A stretch of DNA of 64,000 nt from contig NC_135566.1 in NCBI RefSeq assembly GCF_964340395.1, positions 21,035,584 to 21,099,583 on the forward strand, read 5' to 3'. Positions 1 to 14,300 of this stretch are shown piece after piece. Positions within the stretch are counted from its first letter, which is position 1. Every line of letters begins with the position of its first letter. The notes below the pieces were generated by a model. That model had not been told where the DNA came from. It searched no databases and was given only the letters and a program-made list of their open reading frames with translations. Source of the stretch: Glandiceps talaboti (lineage: Eukaryota; Hemichordata; Enteropneusta; Spengelidae). The position numbers and the translations under genes were made by a program.

Positions 1-417
1 ATTCATATTGTATCTTCATCTCTATTTCAATATTATGTTTAATGTATGGAACCATGTGACTGTAATTTCTCTTTGAGAGATAATGAAGTTTTCTTGTATA
101 TTGTATAAACTGTACACCCTGAACAGAATTGAATCACCAGTGAGTAAACACATCAGATTCTGTGTAGTTGTACATGTGATATGGTACAATACATCCTATC
201 TAAAACCTTATTACTATCTCAACCTGTTACTGTACAACTTGTTACACAGACCTCCAGTAATGTCTAAATATTGGTATTTTAACCTGTTTCAGAGAATACA
301 CTTTTGGTCGTCAAATAAAAAAAAATAATACTCAAGTTACAGGTAGTGCAGCTTTTAATGGGTGGTTTATCAAAATAGTTTAACTCAGTTGTACTCTTAT
401 AGAAATATGCAGTACCT

Positions 418-443
418 CAAACAACAATAACAACAACAACAAT

Positions 444-482
<39 letters not shown>
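418..482. repeat. (CAA)n microsatellite
   Basis: About 65 bases of CAA/TAACAA trinucleotide repeat. The retrotransposon in this window also ends in a (CAA)n tail, so this could be the relic tail of another copy, but no element body is recognisable beside it. Confidence 0.9.
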
Positions 483-483
<1 letters not shown>

Positions 484-1142
484 TCATACAAATATTAACA
501 TAAATTCAGAAACATTTTTTTTACAAGAAAACTTGAGTAAATGATGAAGAGACACTGACATGCATACACTGGAATATCAAAGAAAAATAAATGTAACCAA
601 GTTTTGGAAATTATGGGGTCTTACACAAAAGCAATTGTTGATTCACAGACTGACTGACACAATGTTTAAAGAAACTAGGCAATCACAGCATGTCCTGAAG
701 AATCAGATACATCCACTTCAGAGACAACATTTACTTGCTGTACATTAATCACTCTTGTCTCTCCGAGGTCTACAAAAAAAAGGAGAAGTTACTAGTCTCA
801 TTATTTTGTTCACTGATACAAGACAAATCTAACAAAGTATATAATGAGAATGAACACAGATTGGATTACCATAGGATTTGGTACTAGTATTTTAAGTTTG
901 TTCTACAAACTAACAACTGTGTGGACTCATTTGAGTATCAAGTAACGTTAGAAGTATTTATGGTACATTACGTAAATTTTGTAGTTTTACCTTTCTGACT
1001 GCATTCACAAGTAATGATCATTATACTACATGAGCTTAAAAATAAGCAAATTATCTTGAAATAGTCATTTAAAAATAATTTCATAGTTATTAGGGTTGGC
1101 CCAATGTAAGTCTTCAAATGCTACATGCCAATAATGTATGTT

Positions 1143-1143
<1 letters not shown>

Positions 1144-1196
<53 letters not shown>
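1144..1196. repeat. (CA)n microsatellite
   Basis: About 26 uninterrupted CA units. Confidence 0.97.
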
Positions 1197-1198
<2 letters not shown>

Positions 1199-1524
1199 AA
1201 TAAATTGATACATTGCAAAGTTTTCTTTCAAAGTTCACATAAATATTATATAATTTAAAAACAAAAAAAAATAAACAATGTGAACTCTGGTAGATTTTCA
1301 CCATATTGTAACAAGAATGGAAAGGAAAATGTGACACTGTGAAACATTTCTGGCTATTGTTCTCTGAAGACTATTGCACCATTCGATTCATGGTTTGAAC
1401 ACTTCATATAGAAGATACTTGGTTTGAACCAGTATTGATTTGGTAGAATATACAATGAAATGCTGTACTAAGCTTTGATGAAATAACTTACAGTTGTGGA
1501 GAATGAGCATGTGATAGTCATGTG

Positions 1525-1525
<1 letters not shown>

Positions 1526-1558
<33 letters not shown>
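1526..1558. repeat. (CA)n microsatellite
   Basis: About 16 uninterrupted CA units. Confidence 0.95.
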
Positions 1559-1559
<1 letters not shown>

Positions 1560-2215
1560 AACCATGTAATGATCATAGGATATTAATATCAAACAACACA
1601 CATTTAGTGAACACCAACCATGTTTATATGCCATATGGACATGTCCTGTGTCATCGATTAACTTACAGAAATAGTAATGACACCAGTTTAATGATGATCA
1701 TGTGACATGAAACAATCATCTGATGTTTGAGAAATATTCTTCACTTATAACAATTTGAAAAATATGGCCAAGAGATAAAAAAAGATTTGATATATTCAAG
1801 GCATAATTTTCATCATCTTGTTCTTTTATTCCAAAAATGCAATAATTGAGAAGAATTTGTCATTTGATGTAAAATATTATCAGCTCTACAGAGGCTGACT
1901 TGCAAAATGAAGGATACCCCTGATATCATTAGTACTGGTCACAATGGGCAATGACAAGTGATAATTTACACTTCTATAAAAAAAAAAGAAGCTATCTACT
2001 ACTTGGATTTACTAGATGAAAGCCTTTATGGCAGTTTTCCAGTATGACTCAATGAAAGTTTATTATCAGCCTGGAAACAACAGAAGACTCACACAATTGC
2101 TCTAGATAAACTGCATGATCCAGGCGATGAGGGGAAGATGAAGGTATTGTTATAAATTTTTAAATCTAAAATCAGAAAATATAGTCTTCTATAATTGTAT
2201 GTGGGCAACTTTGGC

Positions 2216-2230
2216 ATGTATGTATGTATG

Positions 2231-2264
<34 letters not shown>

Positions 2265-2278
2265 TGTATGTATGTATT

Positions 2279-2313
<35 letters not shown>
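2216..2313. repeat. Compound (TATG)n-(TG)n microsatellite
   Basis: TATG units interrupted by a TG run and followed by more TATG units, giving a compound simple repeat of about 98 bases. Confidence 0.95.
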
Positions 2314-2403
2314 TTAAAGTTTCTTACAATTTGTAACTGTTGATTTTAGCCATGTTTCTGTTTTAAACACTTTTAGGAATGGTTTTAATATGCTATTGAT
2401 GTG

Positions 2404-2440
2404 TATTATTATTATTATTATTATTATTATTTATTTTTTT
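2404..2440. repeat. (ATT)n microsatellite
   Basis: About ten ATT units running into a T-rich stretch. Confidence 0.85.
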
Positions 2441-2575
2441 ACAGTATTTCTTAAATGTCTCTTTTAACTTATCAAATGTCTCTTTTAACTTAATATTGTG
2501 CAGCGCTTTTGAATATTTTCTTTTAAATAGAGGAAGCGCTTTTAGAAATGAAATAAATGTTAAATGTTAAATGTT

Positions 2576-2645
2576 ATGTATGTATGTATGTATGTATGTA
2601 TGTATGTATGTATGTATGTATGTATGTATGTATGTATGTATGTAT
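2576..2645. repeat. (TATG)n microsatellite
   Basis: About 17 TATG units, nearly perfect. Confidence 0.95.
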
Positions 2646-3248
2646 TTATGGTAGAAAGAAATGCATAAGGAAATGTTATATTTACCATAAAGCAGAAGTG
2701 ACCGTAGCTACCGTAATCAGTTGGATAGGATGGCACTGATGCTGTGTGAAATGTATCCATGGCTGGCTTTGCTGATGACACTACCCAATCAAACTGATTT
2801 ATAAACTTACACCAAAACATTGATCACAAGAAATTTACAAGTTGCACAGGACTTACAACTACACACTAATTTAGAAATGCAAGTTTAGTTTTTTCTGTGT
2901 GGGTATGATGGCTTTGATTTGTTTTTGATGGAAGCAGGCAATAAAACAAGTGATACTTACCACCTGGTAATCAAACCTCTCAGTATCTCAGATATGCCAG
3001 AAACAATGTAAACTAAAATCCTAGATGACAGATATAAGTCCTGTATTCTGATGTTTTCACCAAACTTTTAAAACTGGATACATAAAGTGTTAAGTACTAA
3101 TCATACTTTGTTTGTATCTTCATATGTATTAATGTATTTGTTATATTTTGCTATTACATGAAATCCCATTTTATGGATACATTGCCATTTATAAATTTAT
3201 AAACGTAAACTTTCATGTCTACTAATCAAGTATAAAGATTCATTGGAC

Positions 3249-3254
3249 TTTATT
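3249..3254 (-). promoter_or_regulatory. Polyadenylation signal of the SPNS-like gene
   Basis: AATAAA on the minus strand, about 20 bases after the TAA-type stop at 3273. Its position supports exon 9 being the terminal exon. It is a common hexamer in AT-rich DNA, so the call rests on location. Confidence 0.5.
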
Positions 3255-3272
3255 ATGAAATTGAAGATGACA

Positions 3273-3803
3273 TCAAATTTTAATCTTGAGTGTAAATAAC
3301 TTTATATGATGGATCTTCTGTATGAATACAAAGGCTGACAAGTTTATATCAAATGTCAGATTTTTAAACCAAACGTTCAATTTTTTGAGTCTCCTTTCTC
3401 TACTGTGTGTGCAGTGTTCAGTATTAGTGTCTATACTGCAATAAAATAATTTCCAATTCTCCTTTCTGCCATGGCATAATACACACCTGAGATATTTGTT
3501 GTCAGCATAGGGAGTAATTTCACTACCAGCAATGGAACTGTGATGTTTGCCACCAGGATAGGGAGTCATTTCACTGCCAGCAAGAGTACCATCCTTGTCA
3601 TGGAAGGAACACTGAGTTGATAATTCTCTACTACCTTTTGTTTCCTCTGCAGCTTTGGCCTTGTCTTCAACCACATAAAAAGAGACAACCAGGAAACAAG
3701 CACCTCCAAGAACAGCAATAAAACAATTCAAATACAAAGCAAACTGCAATGCGGTGAACTCTTGCATGGCACTGTCATTTCCTTTGTGAAATATGTCTGA
3801 AAG
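3273..3803 (-). CDS. SPNS: SPNS-like exon 9 (last TM segment and C-terminal tail)
   Basis: Starts after a TTACAG acceptor in phase 0 with LSDIFHK, then a last membrane span (about residues 455-477, ending FYVVEDKAK) as in the family's twelfth helix. A tail follows that contains the repeated motif AGSEMTPY / AGSEITPY (507-514 and 524-531). Beyond KYLR the translation looks unlike SPNS proteins. A possible donor (CAG followed by GTGTGT) at 3487/3486 could end the exon earlier in phase 2, but no downstream exon was found, and a stop plus AATAAA follow directly. I therefore keep the longer form with moderate confidence for the last 75 residues. Confidence 0.75.
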   Translation of the reverse strand, partial: LSDIFHKGNDSAMQEFTALQFALYLNCFIAVLGGACFLVVSFYVVEDKAKAAEETKGSRELSTQCSFHDKDGTLAGSEMTPYPGGKHHSSIAGSEITPYADNKYLRCVLCHGRKENWKLFYCSIDTNTEHCTHSRERRLKKLNVWFKNLTFDINLSAFVFIQKIHHIKLFTLKIKI

Positions 3804-6800
3804 CTGTAAGTTTAAAGTAAAACAATCACATGAATGATAGCAACTAAACACTCTGCCTAGAATGACTTAAACTGAAAGTGTAAATGGAGACATTATTTAA
3901 TACTAACAATAACATAGTCAAAATGTCAAGTACTATGTACTATAACGGTTATGATTGACACAAGGTTTACTGTCAGTCCAAACGTCAAGTACTATGTACT
4001 ATAACAGTTATGATTGACACAAGGTTTGCTGACAGTCCAAACATCAAGTACTATGTACTATAATGGTTATGATTGACACAAGGTTTACTGACAGTCCAAA
4101 CATCAAGTACTATGTACTATAATGGTTATGATTGACACAAGGTTTACTGACAGTCCAAACGTCAAGTACTATGTACTATAATGGTTATGATTGACACAAG
4201 GTTTACTGACAGTCCAAACGTCAAGTACTATGTACTATAATGGTTATGATTGACACAAGGTTTACTGACAGTCCGAACATCAAGTACTATGTACTATAAT
4301 GGTTATGATTGACACAAGGTTTACTGACAGTCCAAACATCAAGTACTATGTACTATAATGGTTATGATTGACACAAGGTTTGATGACAATCAATAACTCA
4401 CAAAACATAAAGTCTTTGTCTGTGGACATGGACATGGTTGGATCTCGATGGAATTAGATTTTCACGATGACATCAAGGATGTGCAGATTTTCCTAGTGAA
4501 ATCAAATACTGTAATTCCTCAGGTTAGCGCCCTGGGTGGTTTCAAGCCCCCCAGACCCCCAAGTTGGGGTTGGGTGGTTTCCTGCGTACCCTATTTTCTC
4601 TGTGACCAAAACAATGCCTCATACATACTATGAGTGTTGCAAATGTGCAGTCTGAATACACTGATCAAAAGCTCTGACAATTCTGACTGGATGATAGATG
4701 TCTTGAAACAGAATACACATGTGCTGGAAACATACAATGTTGCAATCTTTCATTTTCACTCAATTCTACTATCAAACCAACACACATTGATAAAAACCAT
4801 GAGCGGTCCCTTTGATGTAATCTCTGCATTTGTTAACATTGATAAAACGATTTTCCAAGTAAAAAGTACCAGACATTTTCAGAAGACATGAAAATTAGAA
4901 TTTACATTAGGTAATGCAGGAATTGGTAATGGCTTCTCCTCTGTGACAAGCACAGCTGTTTTTAATGTATATTGGATCGTGACACATGATATTGTACATG
5001 TAGTATGATGTACCCAGTCCCATGACGATAAAGATGTAATACATGTAAGTGTTGACAACTTTCAATGCATGGTCAGTGAATAGCTCTGCCAGTATCATAT
5101 ACCCAACGTGATTGGGTGAAATTGCTCACTTTTTTGTAAGCTGCGATCCTATTGGTCATATATGACGTAGTGACCTAATTACATTAATTATTTCACAACA
5201 TGGCGACTTGTAAAAAGACTAGCGTAGCAATCACACTTGGAGGTTGGAATGCGCCGTATACAGTCATCTTATGAAGGGAAATATACATTTTTAGCAATGT
5301 TACATTCCTAGAAAGAATACTGATGTTTCTGTGATGTAAATAGCAGATGGAATTACGACATACCGTCATAGGAAGAATTGAATCTACGTATGTTGATGTG
5401 AGTCCACCCACGTGGAATATGTTTACAGTTACACATCGTTGTATGTACATGTACTACAAAATATACCAATGCATGCCAAGTCAGTCATTTTCTAAATCCT
5501 CCAAAATAATATAGATTAAAAAATGAAATTCTTTAGTTGTCCCCCCCCCCCACCTATTTTGAACTAAATCCTCAAAAATTTTATGCAAAAGGAGGGGGGG
5601 GGATCAATCAGTATAAGGCGTATTGTCATTTGTATGTAGCCTGCACAACTTCAAATTTATTGTGAGGGAAACCGCCAGCTGTTGTCCCATGAGAGTTACA
5701 TGAATTTTGATTAAAAGTATACCTTGTCAATCATTTATTAGCTTAGGTATCATACTGCCTTATCATTGGTATGAATATTATACAAATGCTAACTTGTTGC
5801 CAAGTAGACCTCTGTAGTAGACTGACTACTTTTGCGACAGTCTTGTCTTGTCTTGTCTTGAGAACTACGTGAATAAATTACGTGCTTGTCAATCATTCAA
5901 CTCTCATTACAATGCAGTCTCATTATTGCCCCCAACACACATTAGCACTGGCGGTGTCTCAAAGGGGGCAAACATCTTTGGCGGTACGTCAAAATAACGA
6001 TGAATAAACAATGCAAGGTCAGATTGTGAATGAATTTTTAGACGCATGAATGCGGAAGAACAAAAATTTCATTCGTCACATACCAGGATTTACGTTCTTC
6101 TTTTATTAGCTCACACATACACAATCATCTATTCAAAGTTTAGGTAGGGGGGGGGGGGGGGGGCGGTTTCCCGTAACTTTGCCAAAAGTCGACATTGTAA
6201 AAAAGAAAGGCCTGGGCGCTTGCCCGTGTGAGGGCGCAAACCCGAGGAATTACGGTATATGCAGATTTTCTCTATAATATTATGGATATGCAGATTTGTA
6301 ATGACATCATGGCTTCCATAAATACATATCTTTTGCTGACTACTGCATAGGTCTTGTAGACTACCCTTAGACTTACCTGGCCTACAATGTAAGGACTGGT
6401 TGCATCACCTAATAAATGTGATAATAACATCTGTAACGCATTTGCTGTTGACCTTCTTGTTGGAATTACAACATACTGTAAATAAAACATGAGAAATATT
6501 GAAGAGAGTGAAAACTTAGTTGATGAAATTGTAAGCAAATCATTAGTCTTGATTACCCATGGACTCTCATTGTCTTATTCAAACAATTGAAGTTCTATCA
6601 TACATATCAATTCCTTACCAAAAGTATATCAGCTGTTACTGCCCAGTTCAAACTTAGAAAGGTTTCTCCAAAAAATATAAGAATCTGGAAAGAAATGAAG
6701 AAAACAATAAATATTTACAATTGTCCAAATTTATGGTGATGGGTCAGAATTATGACACACTCATACCTTCCTTCCATTTTTATGACAAGAAAACTGTTTT

Positions 6801-9800
6801 CAGTAACTGTAAAATTTGTGATATTCAAAAAAAAAAAGGTTTATCAACATGCCAATCCATATTTGTTACCCATGCAATATGCACTATTATTTGATGGTTG
6901 CTATGGATGCGGTCCTGTTGCTAGGCATAGTTGCATACTTTTCTTGAATTTTTATTCACTGGCTTGTCCAACAAAGTTGCTATCTTTACAAATTGGCTGA
7001 GTCTGCTGACTGGTGTCGGTCACCAGTACGGCATGCTGGTGACTGTCACTAGCACGATGGGCTGGTGACAGGAGTGACCTTTGACACAGCATCAATTGTG
7101 TGGTTCTGTGTCAAACACACATTCTTATTACCCTTGAAACTGACTGACCAAACATATTTCATCCTCAAAACTGTAACATGTAATTTACGTGTGATAGTTT
7201 GTGTTTTTTCCAAATAGAAATACACATAAAATGGCAAGTGCTAAGTAGGGTTGGGGTATGGTGGGAAACTTGGTCAAGGTACAGTACTAAGTAGGGTTGG
7301 GGTATGGTGGGAAACTTGGTCAAGGTACAGTACTAAGTAGGGTTGGGGTATGGTGGGAAACTTGGTCAAGGCACAGTACTAAGTAGGGTTGGGGTATGAT
7401 GGGAAACTTGGTCAAGGTACAGTACTAAGTAGGGTTGGGGTATGGTGGGAAACTTGGTCAAGGCACAGTACTAAGTAGGGTTGGGGTATGGTGGGAAACT
7501 TGGTCAAGGCACAGTACTCAGTAGGGTTGGGGTATGGTGGGAAACTTGGTCAAGGCACAGTACTAAGTAGGGTTGGGGTATGATGGGAAACTTGGTCAAG
7601 GCACAGTACTAAGTAGAGTTGGGGTATGGTGGGAAACTTGGTCAAGGCACAGTACTAAGTAGGGTTGGGGTATGGTGGGAAACTTGGTCAAGGCACAGTA
7701 CTAAGTAGGGTTGGGGTATGGTGGGAAACTTGGTCAAGGCACAGTACTAAGTAGGGTTGGGGTATGGTGGGAAACTTGGTCAAGGCACAGTACTAAGTAG
7801 GGTTGGGGTATGGTGGGAAACTTGGTCAAGGCACAGTACTAAGTAGGGTTGGGGTATGGTGGGAAACTTGGTCAAGGCACAGTACTAAGTAGGGTTGGGG
7901 TATGGTGGGAAACTTGGTCAAGGCACAGTACTAAGTAGGGTTGGGGTATGATGGGAAACTTGGTCAAGGCACAGTACTAAGTAGGGTTGGGGTATGGTGG
8001 GAAACTTGGTCAAGGCACAGTACTAAGTAGGGTTGGGGTATGGTGGGAAACTTGGTCAAGGCACAGTACTAAGTAGAATTGGGGTATGGTGGGAAACTTG
8101 GTCAAGGCACAGTACTAAGTAGAGTTGGGGTATGGTGGGAAACTTGGTCAAGGCACAGTACTAAGTAGAGTTGGGGTATGGTGGGAAACTTGGTCAAGGC
8201 ACAGTACTAAGTAGTGTTGGGGTATGGTGGGAAACTTGGTCAAGGCACAGTACTAACCACAGCCTGTGTACTAATGCACATGTTTACGTCGACCGGTATT
8301 ACAATGTACATGTAGACATGTAGTTCTCAACTTTTCATGATATGTGTACAATGTACAATGAAGCAAACTGATTATAACTCTGACCTGCTGGCTAAGATGT
8401 GATAAACAAATTTGAAGAACTTTATTGTATATCTCATTATGTTGTTAAGTCATTTCATTTTTTGGTTACATTGTGTATTTTATTAATTGAATGTACACAA
8501 TTATATCAACAGAGAATTTGGATTCAAGAACAACACTAGAACTCAGGAAGAGTCAATAAACTATTTACATCTGATAATGATCTACCTCTCAATTTTGGTA
8601 AATACTGGTAATGATCTAGGGATGTGATCTATCTCTCAATTTTGGTAAATACTGGTAATGATATAGAGATGTGATCTATCCTTCAATTTTGGTCCTACTA
8701 ATAACTGCCTGAGACAAAAAAATAGACTGCCCAATGTAAAACCAGGGATTCAACTACTGTTATAAGTTGATATCTAAATACCCTATAAATCATAAACAGT
8801 ATATACTGATCCTAAAACAGAATAATTCAAGACCTTGATTACTCTCTTTTATGTACCGAAACTTGTCCACAACACAACAGTACACAGACTCTTGATATAC
8901 TAGTGTCCACAACACAACAGTACACAGACTCTTGATATACTAGTGTCCACAACACAACAGTACACAGACTCTTGATATACTAGTGTCCACAACACAACAG
9001 TACACAGACTCTTGATATACTAGTGTCCACAACACAACAGTACACAGACTCTTGATATACTAGTGTTCACAACACAACAGTACACAGACTCTTGATATAC
9101 TAGTGTCCACAACACAACAGTACACAGACTCTTGATATACTAGTGTCCACAACACAACAGTACACAGACTCTTGATATACTAGTGTTCACCAACCTCGCA
9201 GTCTCTGGTTGTCTTTGGCAGTAATTAGTAGGACCCTTCCATTACGGAATGAAGCCATTGACCAAGCAAGTGAGGTTTCACAATAGACAATGTTTATTAT
9301 ACCCGACTTGCTCACTCACCAAGTCGGGTTTGTAGCACTTGAACTGCTAATGGGGCAAAACTGTCAAAAATTTGGTAACTTTTGGTAATGATATACGGAT
9401 GTGACATGTTATCCTATGTGTATTTATGGGTTTCACTTCTGTGTATAATATCCTCTAAATTTATCACAAAGTTTTAAAAGTTTAAATAAAATGTACGAAC
9501 TTCTTCATAAATCTAATTCTGATTAAATGTATATAAAATAAGTTTGCTACACAATAGGGAGTAAGAAGAGGCAAATATCTATCATACATACACACTAGAG
9601 GACACAATGACCAAACACATACATACACACTAGAGGACACAATGACCAAACACATACATACATACTAGAGGACACAATGACCAAACACATACATACACAC
9701 TAGAGGACACAATGACCAAACACATACATACACACTAGAGGACACAATGACCAAACACATACATACATACTAGAGGACACAATGACCAAACACATACATA

Positions 9801-11255
9801 CACACTAGAGGACACAATGACCAAACACATACATACATACTAGAGGACACAATGACCAAACACATACATACACACTAGAGGACACAATGACCAAACACAT
9901 ACATACACACTAGAGGACACAATGACCAAACACATACATACACACTAGAGGACACAATGACCAAACACATACATACACACTAGAGGACACAATGACCAAA
10001 CACATACATACACACTAGAGGACACAATGACCAAACACATACATACACACTAGAGGACACAATGACCAAACACATACATACACACTAGAGGACACAATGA
10101 CCAAACACATACATACACACTAGAGGACACAATGACCAAACACATACATACACACTAGAGGACACAATGACCAAACACATACATACACACTAGAGGACAC
10201 AATGACCAAACACAAACACACACACTAGAGGACACAATGACCAAACACATACATACATACTAGAGGACACAATGACCAAACACATACATACACACTAGAG
10301 GACACAATGACCAAACACATACACACACACTAGAGGACACAATGACCAAACACATACATACACACTAGAGGACACAATGGCCAAACACATACATACTAGA
10401 GGACACAATGACCAAACACATACATACATACTAGAGGACACAATGACCAAACACATACATACACACTAGAGGACACAATGACCAAACACATACATACACA
10501 CTAGAGGACACAATGGCCAAACACATACATACACACTAGAGGACACAATGACCAAACACATACATACACACTAGAGGACACAATGACCAAACACATACAT
10601 ACACACTAGAGGACACAATGACCAAACACATACATACATACTAGAGGACACAATGACCAAACACATACATACACACAAGAGGACACAATGACCAAACACA
10701 TACATACACACTAGAGGACACAATGACCAAACACATACATACACACTAGAGGACACAATGGCCAAACACATACATACATACTAGAGGACACAATGACCAA
10801 ACACATACATACACACTAGAGGACACAATGACCAAACACATACATACACACTAGAGGACACAATGACCAAACACATACATACACACTAGAGGACACATGG
10901 CCAAACACATACATACACACTAGAGGACACAATGGCCAAACACATACATACACACTAGAGGACACAATGACCAAACACATACATACACACAAGAGGACAC
11001 AATGGCCAAACACGATTACTAAAAACATGAGGAACATCACAAATCTTGCTTAAGGCCTTTAGCCATTCCATAACAAATAGGTGTGCTATGACTTGACCTG
11101 TGACCTAGTAACTTATAAATAATAAACTACTAACTAGCCACTATTTGATACAAATCATCATGATTGGAAATGTTAACTGTAAAGGCACACATATGTACAT
11201 GAATACACTAAAACTAAAACCAATTCTTACCCATGATAGGATTTCATTGGTGTGT

Positions 11256-11328
<73 letters not shown>

Positions 11329-14300
11329 CTAGAGTAATCACAAAAATACAATTCTTACCCATGATAGGATTTCTTGTCTGTGTGCTAGAGTAATAACAAA
11401 ATAAAGGAAGGGCATACAACCGATAAGACCAATTGCACAGACTAAAGGGTCAGCTCTAGGGTTGGTTTTCTTCCATCGTCTGGCAGATTCAGCACCTAAA
11501 GCTACTCCAAGTACTCCTGTTGCTACGGTGATACCACCAAATATTAATGCTACACTAGAATATAGAACACAAAATAGTGGTCGCTTACAATAAACACTGC
11601 ACATTTTGAATCTATTCTGTCATAGCAAGATCTAACCAATACAACCATGGCATCATTGAAAATGTATGATGCACTTGGTGAGTTAGTAATGGCATAGCAT
11701 GTTGATGATGCACTTGGCGAGTTAGTAATGGCATAGTATGTTGGTGATGCACTTGGTGAGTTAGTAATGGCATAGTATGTTGGTGATGCACTTGGTGAGT
11801 TAGTAATGGCATAGTATGTTGATGATGCACTTGGTGAGTTAGTAATGGCATAGTATGTTGATAATGCACTTGGTGAGTTAGTTGTTGTTGTTGTTGTATT
11901 TTATTTATTAACGTATCCTATGTGGACTTAAAGTATACATTTGTTTATATGATCTGGTACAATTGTTCATAACACTTGCCACATCCAGCCCCTTGGGCTT
12001 ATAAGACACAAATCCAATTTTTGCAAAATAAATAAATAAATAAATACATAAAGAAAGAAACATTTTTTTTTTTCAAGTGTGAGGAGTATATCTTACAAAT
12101 TATACATTTTCTCCTTTCCCTTATTATAAGCATCAAAGATAAAGTTTGCCAACAGGTCAGGTGTTTTGATCATCAATAGTTCAATCTTATCGATAATTTG
12201 AAAAGCACTGAAATCTGGGTATAAAGCACACACTCTACTAAATAAGGTATCTCTTAAAGAATTATACAGACAGCAATCAAAAAGAAAGTGTTTCGCATCT
12301 TCAATTTCTGATCCTAAACAAAAATTACAGGTTCTATCCTCCACTGGTAGCTGTTGAAATCTACCTGTTTCTATTTTTAAAGGTAAAATGCCAGTTCTAA
12401 ACTGAGCGAGAATAGAGCGTTTCGGTCTTGACAATGGTTGTAGTAAATAATTTTCTGTTTCATATTTTTTCTTGAAAGAAACATAAGTTCTTAACTTGGG
12501 TTTTCTACATACATCAGTAAACCACTTCCTTTCAAAAGTCTCTTTTAACTTACAAGAGGCATCATCCAAATTTAAAGCTTCAAGATTGAAAAACTTATTT
12601 TGTAAATTAATATTTCTGAATACATTAGCTATGTCATAAGACCAATTCTTGTATCTATCTCTTAAATTGTAATCCCACAAAAAGACAGCTTTAGTGATTC
12701 TATCATTTGACATCTTAACCACTCTATTCCAAAATCTGAGAATATTCAGTTTATGTCTTACATTAGATGAAGTCCAACCCATGTCACCATTTATGGCAAG
12801 TTTTGGTGCAAATTTATGCACCCCAAGAAAATATCTTATTGCTCTATTTTGTAAAGATTCACATTTCATATTATCAACATAACCCCATATCCCAGAGCAA
12901 TAATCTGCAATTGGTATAACACAAGAGTCGAATAAAGTGGTAAAAGTGCGAAATCTAAAATCCCTGTATTTGTGTATTTTTGAGATTACAGCTCCTAACG
13001 CCCTGCCCGCTGCATCACATAGTGTACCTGCTGTTACATCAAAATTTAAAAATTCGTCCAGTACAACCCCAAGATATTTGTAACTAGGAACCATAACTAA
13101 TGCTTTATCGTTGTATTGAAAAACAAAATTTGTTCTCTCAATATTTGGACCCCTAAAATGTACAATTTGTGTTTTGGCCTCATTAACGACCATACGCCAC
13201 TTTTGACACCAGTGGGCGAGTACTGTGATTGCTCCTTGAAGTTTATCTTCGGAATCTGATACAATCACTATATCATCAGCATAAAGTAGGACACTAATCA
13301 TCCGATCACCCACTGGAATGCCAATGTGAAGGTCATTAATTTCGACTGCTAAATCATTTAAGTATACCGAAAATAAAGTGGGAGAAAGAACATCCCCCTG
13401 TCTAACCCCAGAGCTTGTACTGAACCATGGAGACAAAAGACCATTGACATTGATACAAGAAAATGGGTTGTGATACATATTCTTAATAGCATTGTAAAAG
13501 TTACCATTAATGCCATAGTGAAGTAACTTATAAAATAGCATATCTCTGTTAACCCAATCAAAGGCTTTTTTCATGTCTACAAATGCAGCAAAAGTTGACA
13601 AACCTTGAGCTTTTCTATTTCTAATTATGGATGTTAGAACAAATATGTGATCTACACAAGCCCTTGATTTCCTAAAGCCATTTTGTTCATCAACTATTAG
13701 ATTTTCTGAATCGAGAAATGTCACCAATCTATTATTTAGAATACCTGAGAAAAGTTTACTTACAGTGGAGAGAAGACTGACGCCCCTGTAATTTAAAGGG
13801 ATACGTGGGTCATTATGCAAATTCTTTGGAATAGGTTTAATAATAGCTTTCCCCCATATGCTTGGCATAATACCCAAACAAAATATATATTGGAATAACC
13901 TATGAAGCAATGCTATAGATAAATCATTTTTGAACACTTCATTAGGGAGGTTATCTAAACCCACTGCTTTTTTATTCTTTGCATTGTTAACTACTTGATA
14001 AACCTCTTCAATTGAAATATCACGATTCAGAAAAACATTGTAACTTTGAGAATCAGTACAATCCCTTTCTAGATGAATCTTACTACTCACAGCATGTTGG
14101 AAAAAAGCACTGTCAAATGAGTGAACCCCCTCCGGTATATTGTAAAGGCCTTCAAAATCAACTTTCCACCTATCTAGAACTGCATCAGTATCATAAACTA
14201 TAGAACCATCATTATCGTAAACTTCCATGGGGACATCTTTATTTCTTTTAGGACCCAATTTATTCACATGGTTCCAAAACTCATTTGGGTTATCTGTATT

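Larger units (their letters stand above)
1..3248. other. Downstream flank of the SPNS-like gene, no gene recognised
   Basis: Both strands were read and I see no convincing exon. The only structure is simple repeats (listed separately) and AT-rich unique sequence. Short open frames here are either encoded by the CA or TATG microsatellites or are unremarkable. A further 3' exon of the SPNS-like gene cannot be excluded if the possible donor in its last exon is used. Confidence 0.5.

Noticed and set aside
10571-11040. [16 protein letters not shown] repeat frames
   Set aside because: Minus-strand translation of the 35-bp array; the frame breaks at unit-length changes.
11231-11359. Use of the distal duplicate donor to lengthen SPNS exon 6
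   Set aside because: The intervening sequence has an in-frame stop at 11338-11340 and a long microsatellite.
12694-14203. Plus-strand open frames inside the reverse transcriptase region
   Set aside because: Antisense shadows of the retrotransposon ORF2.
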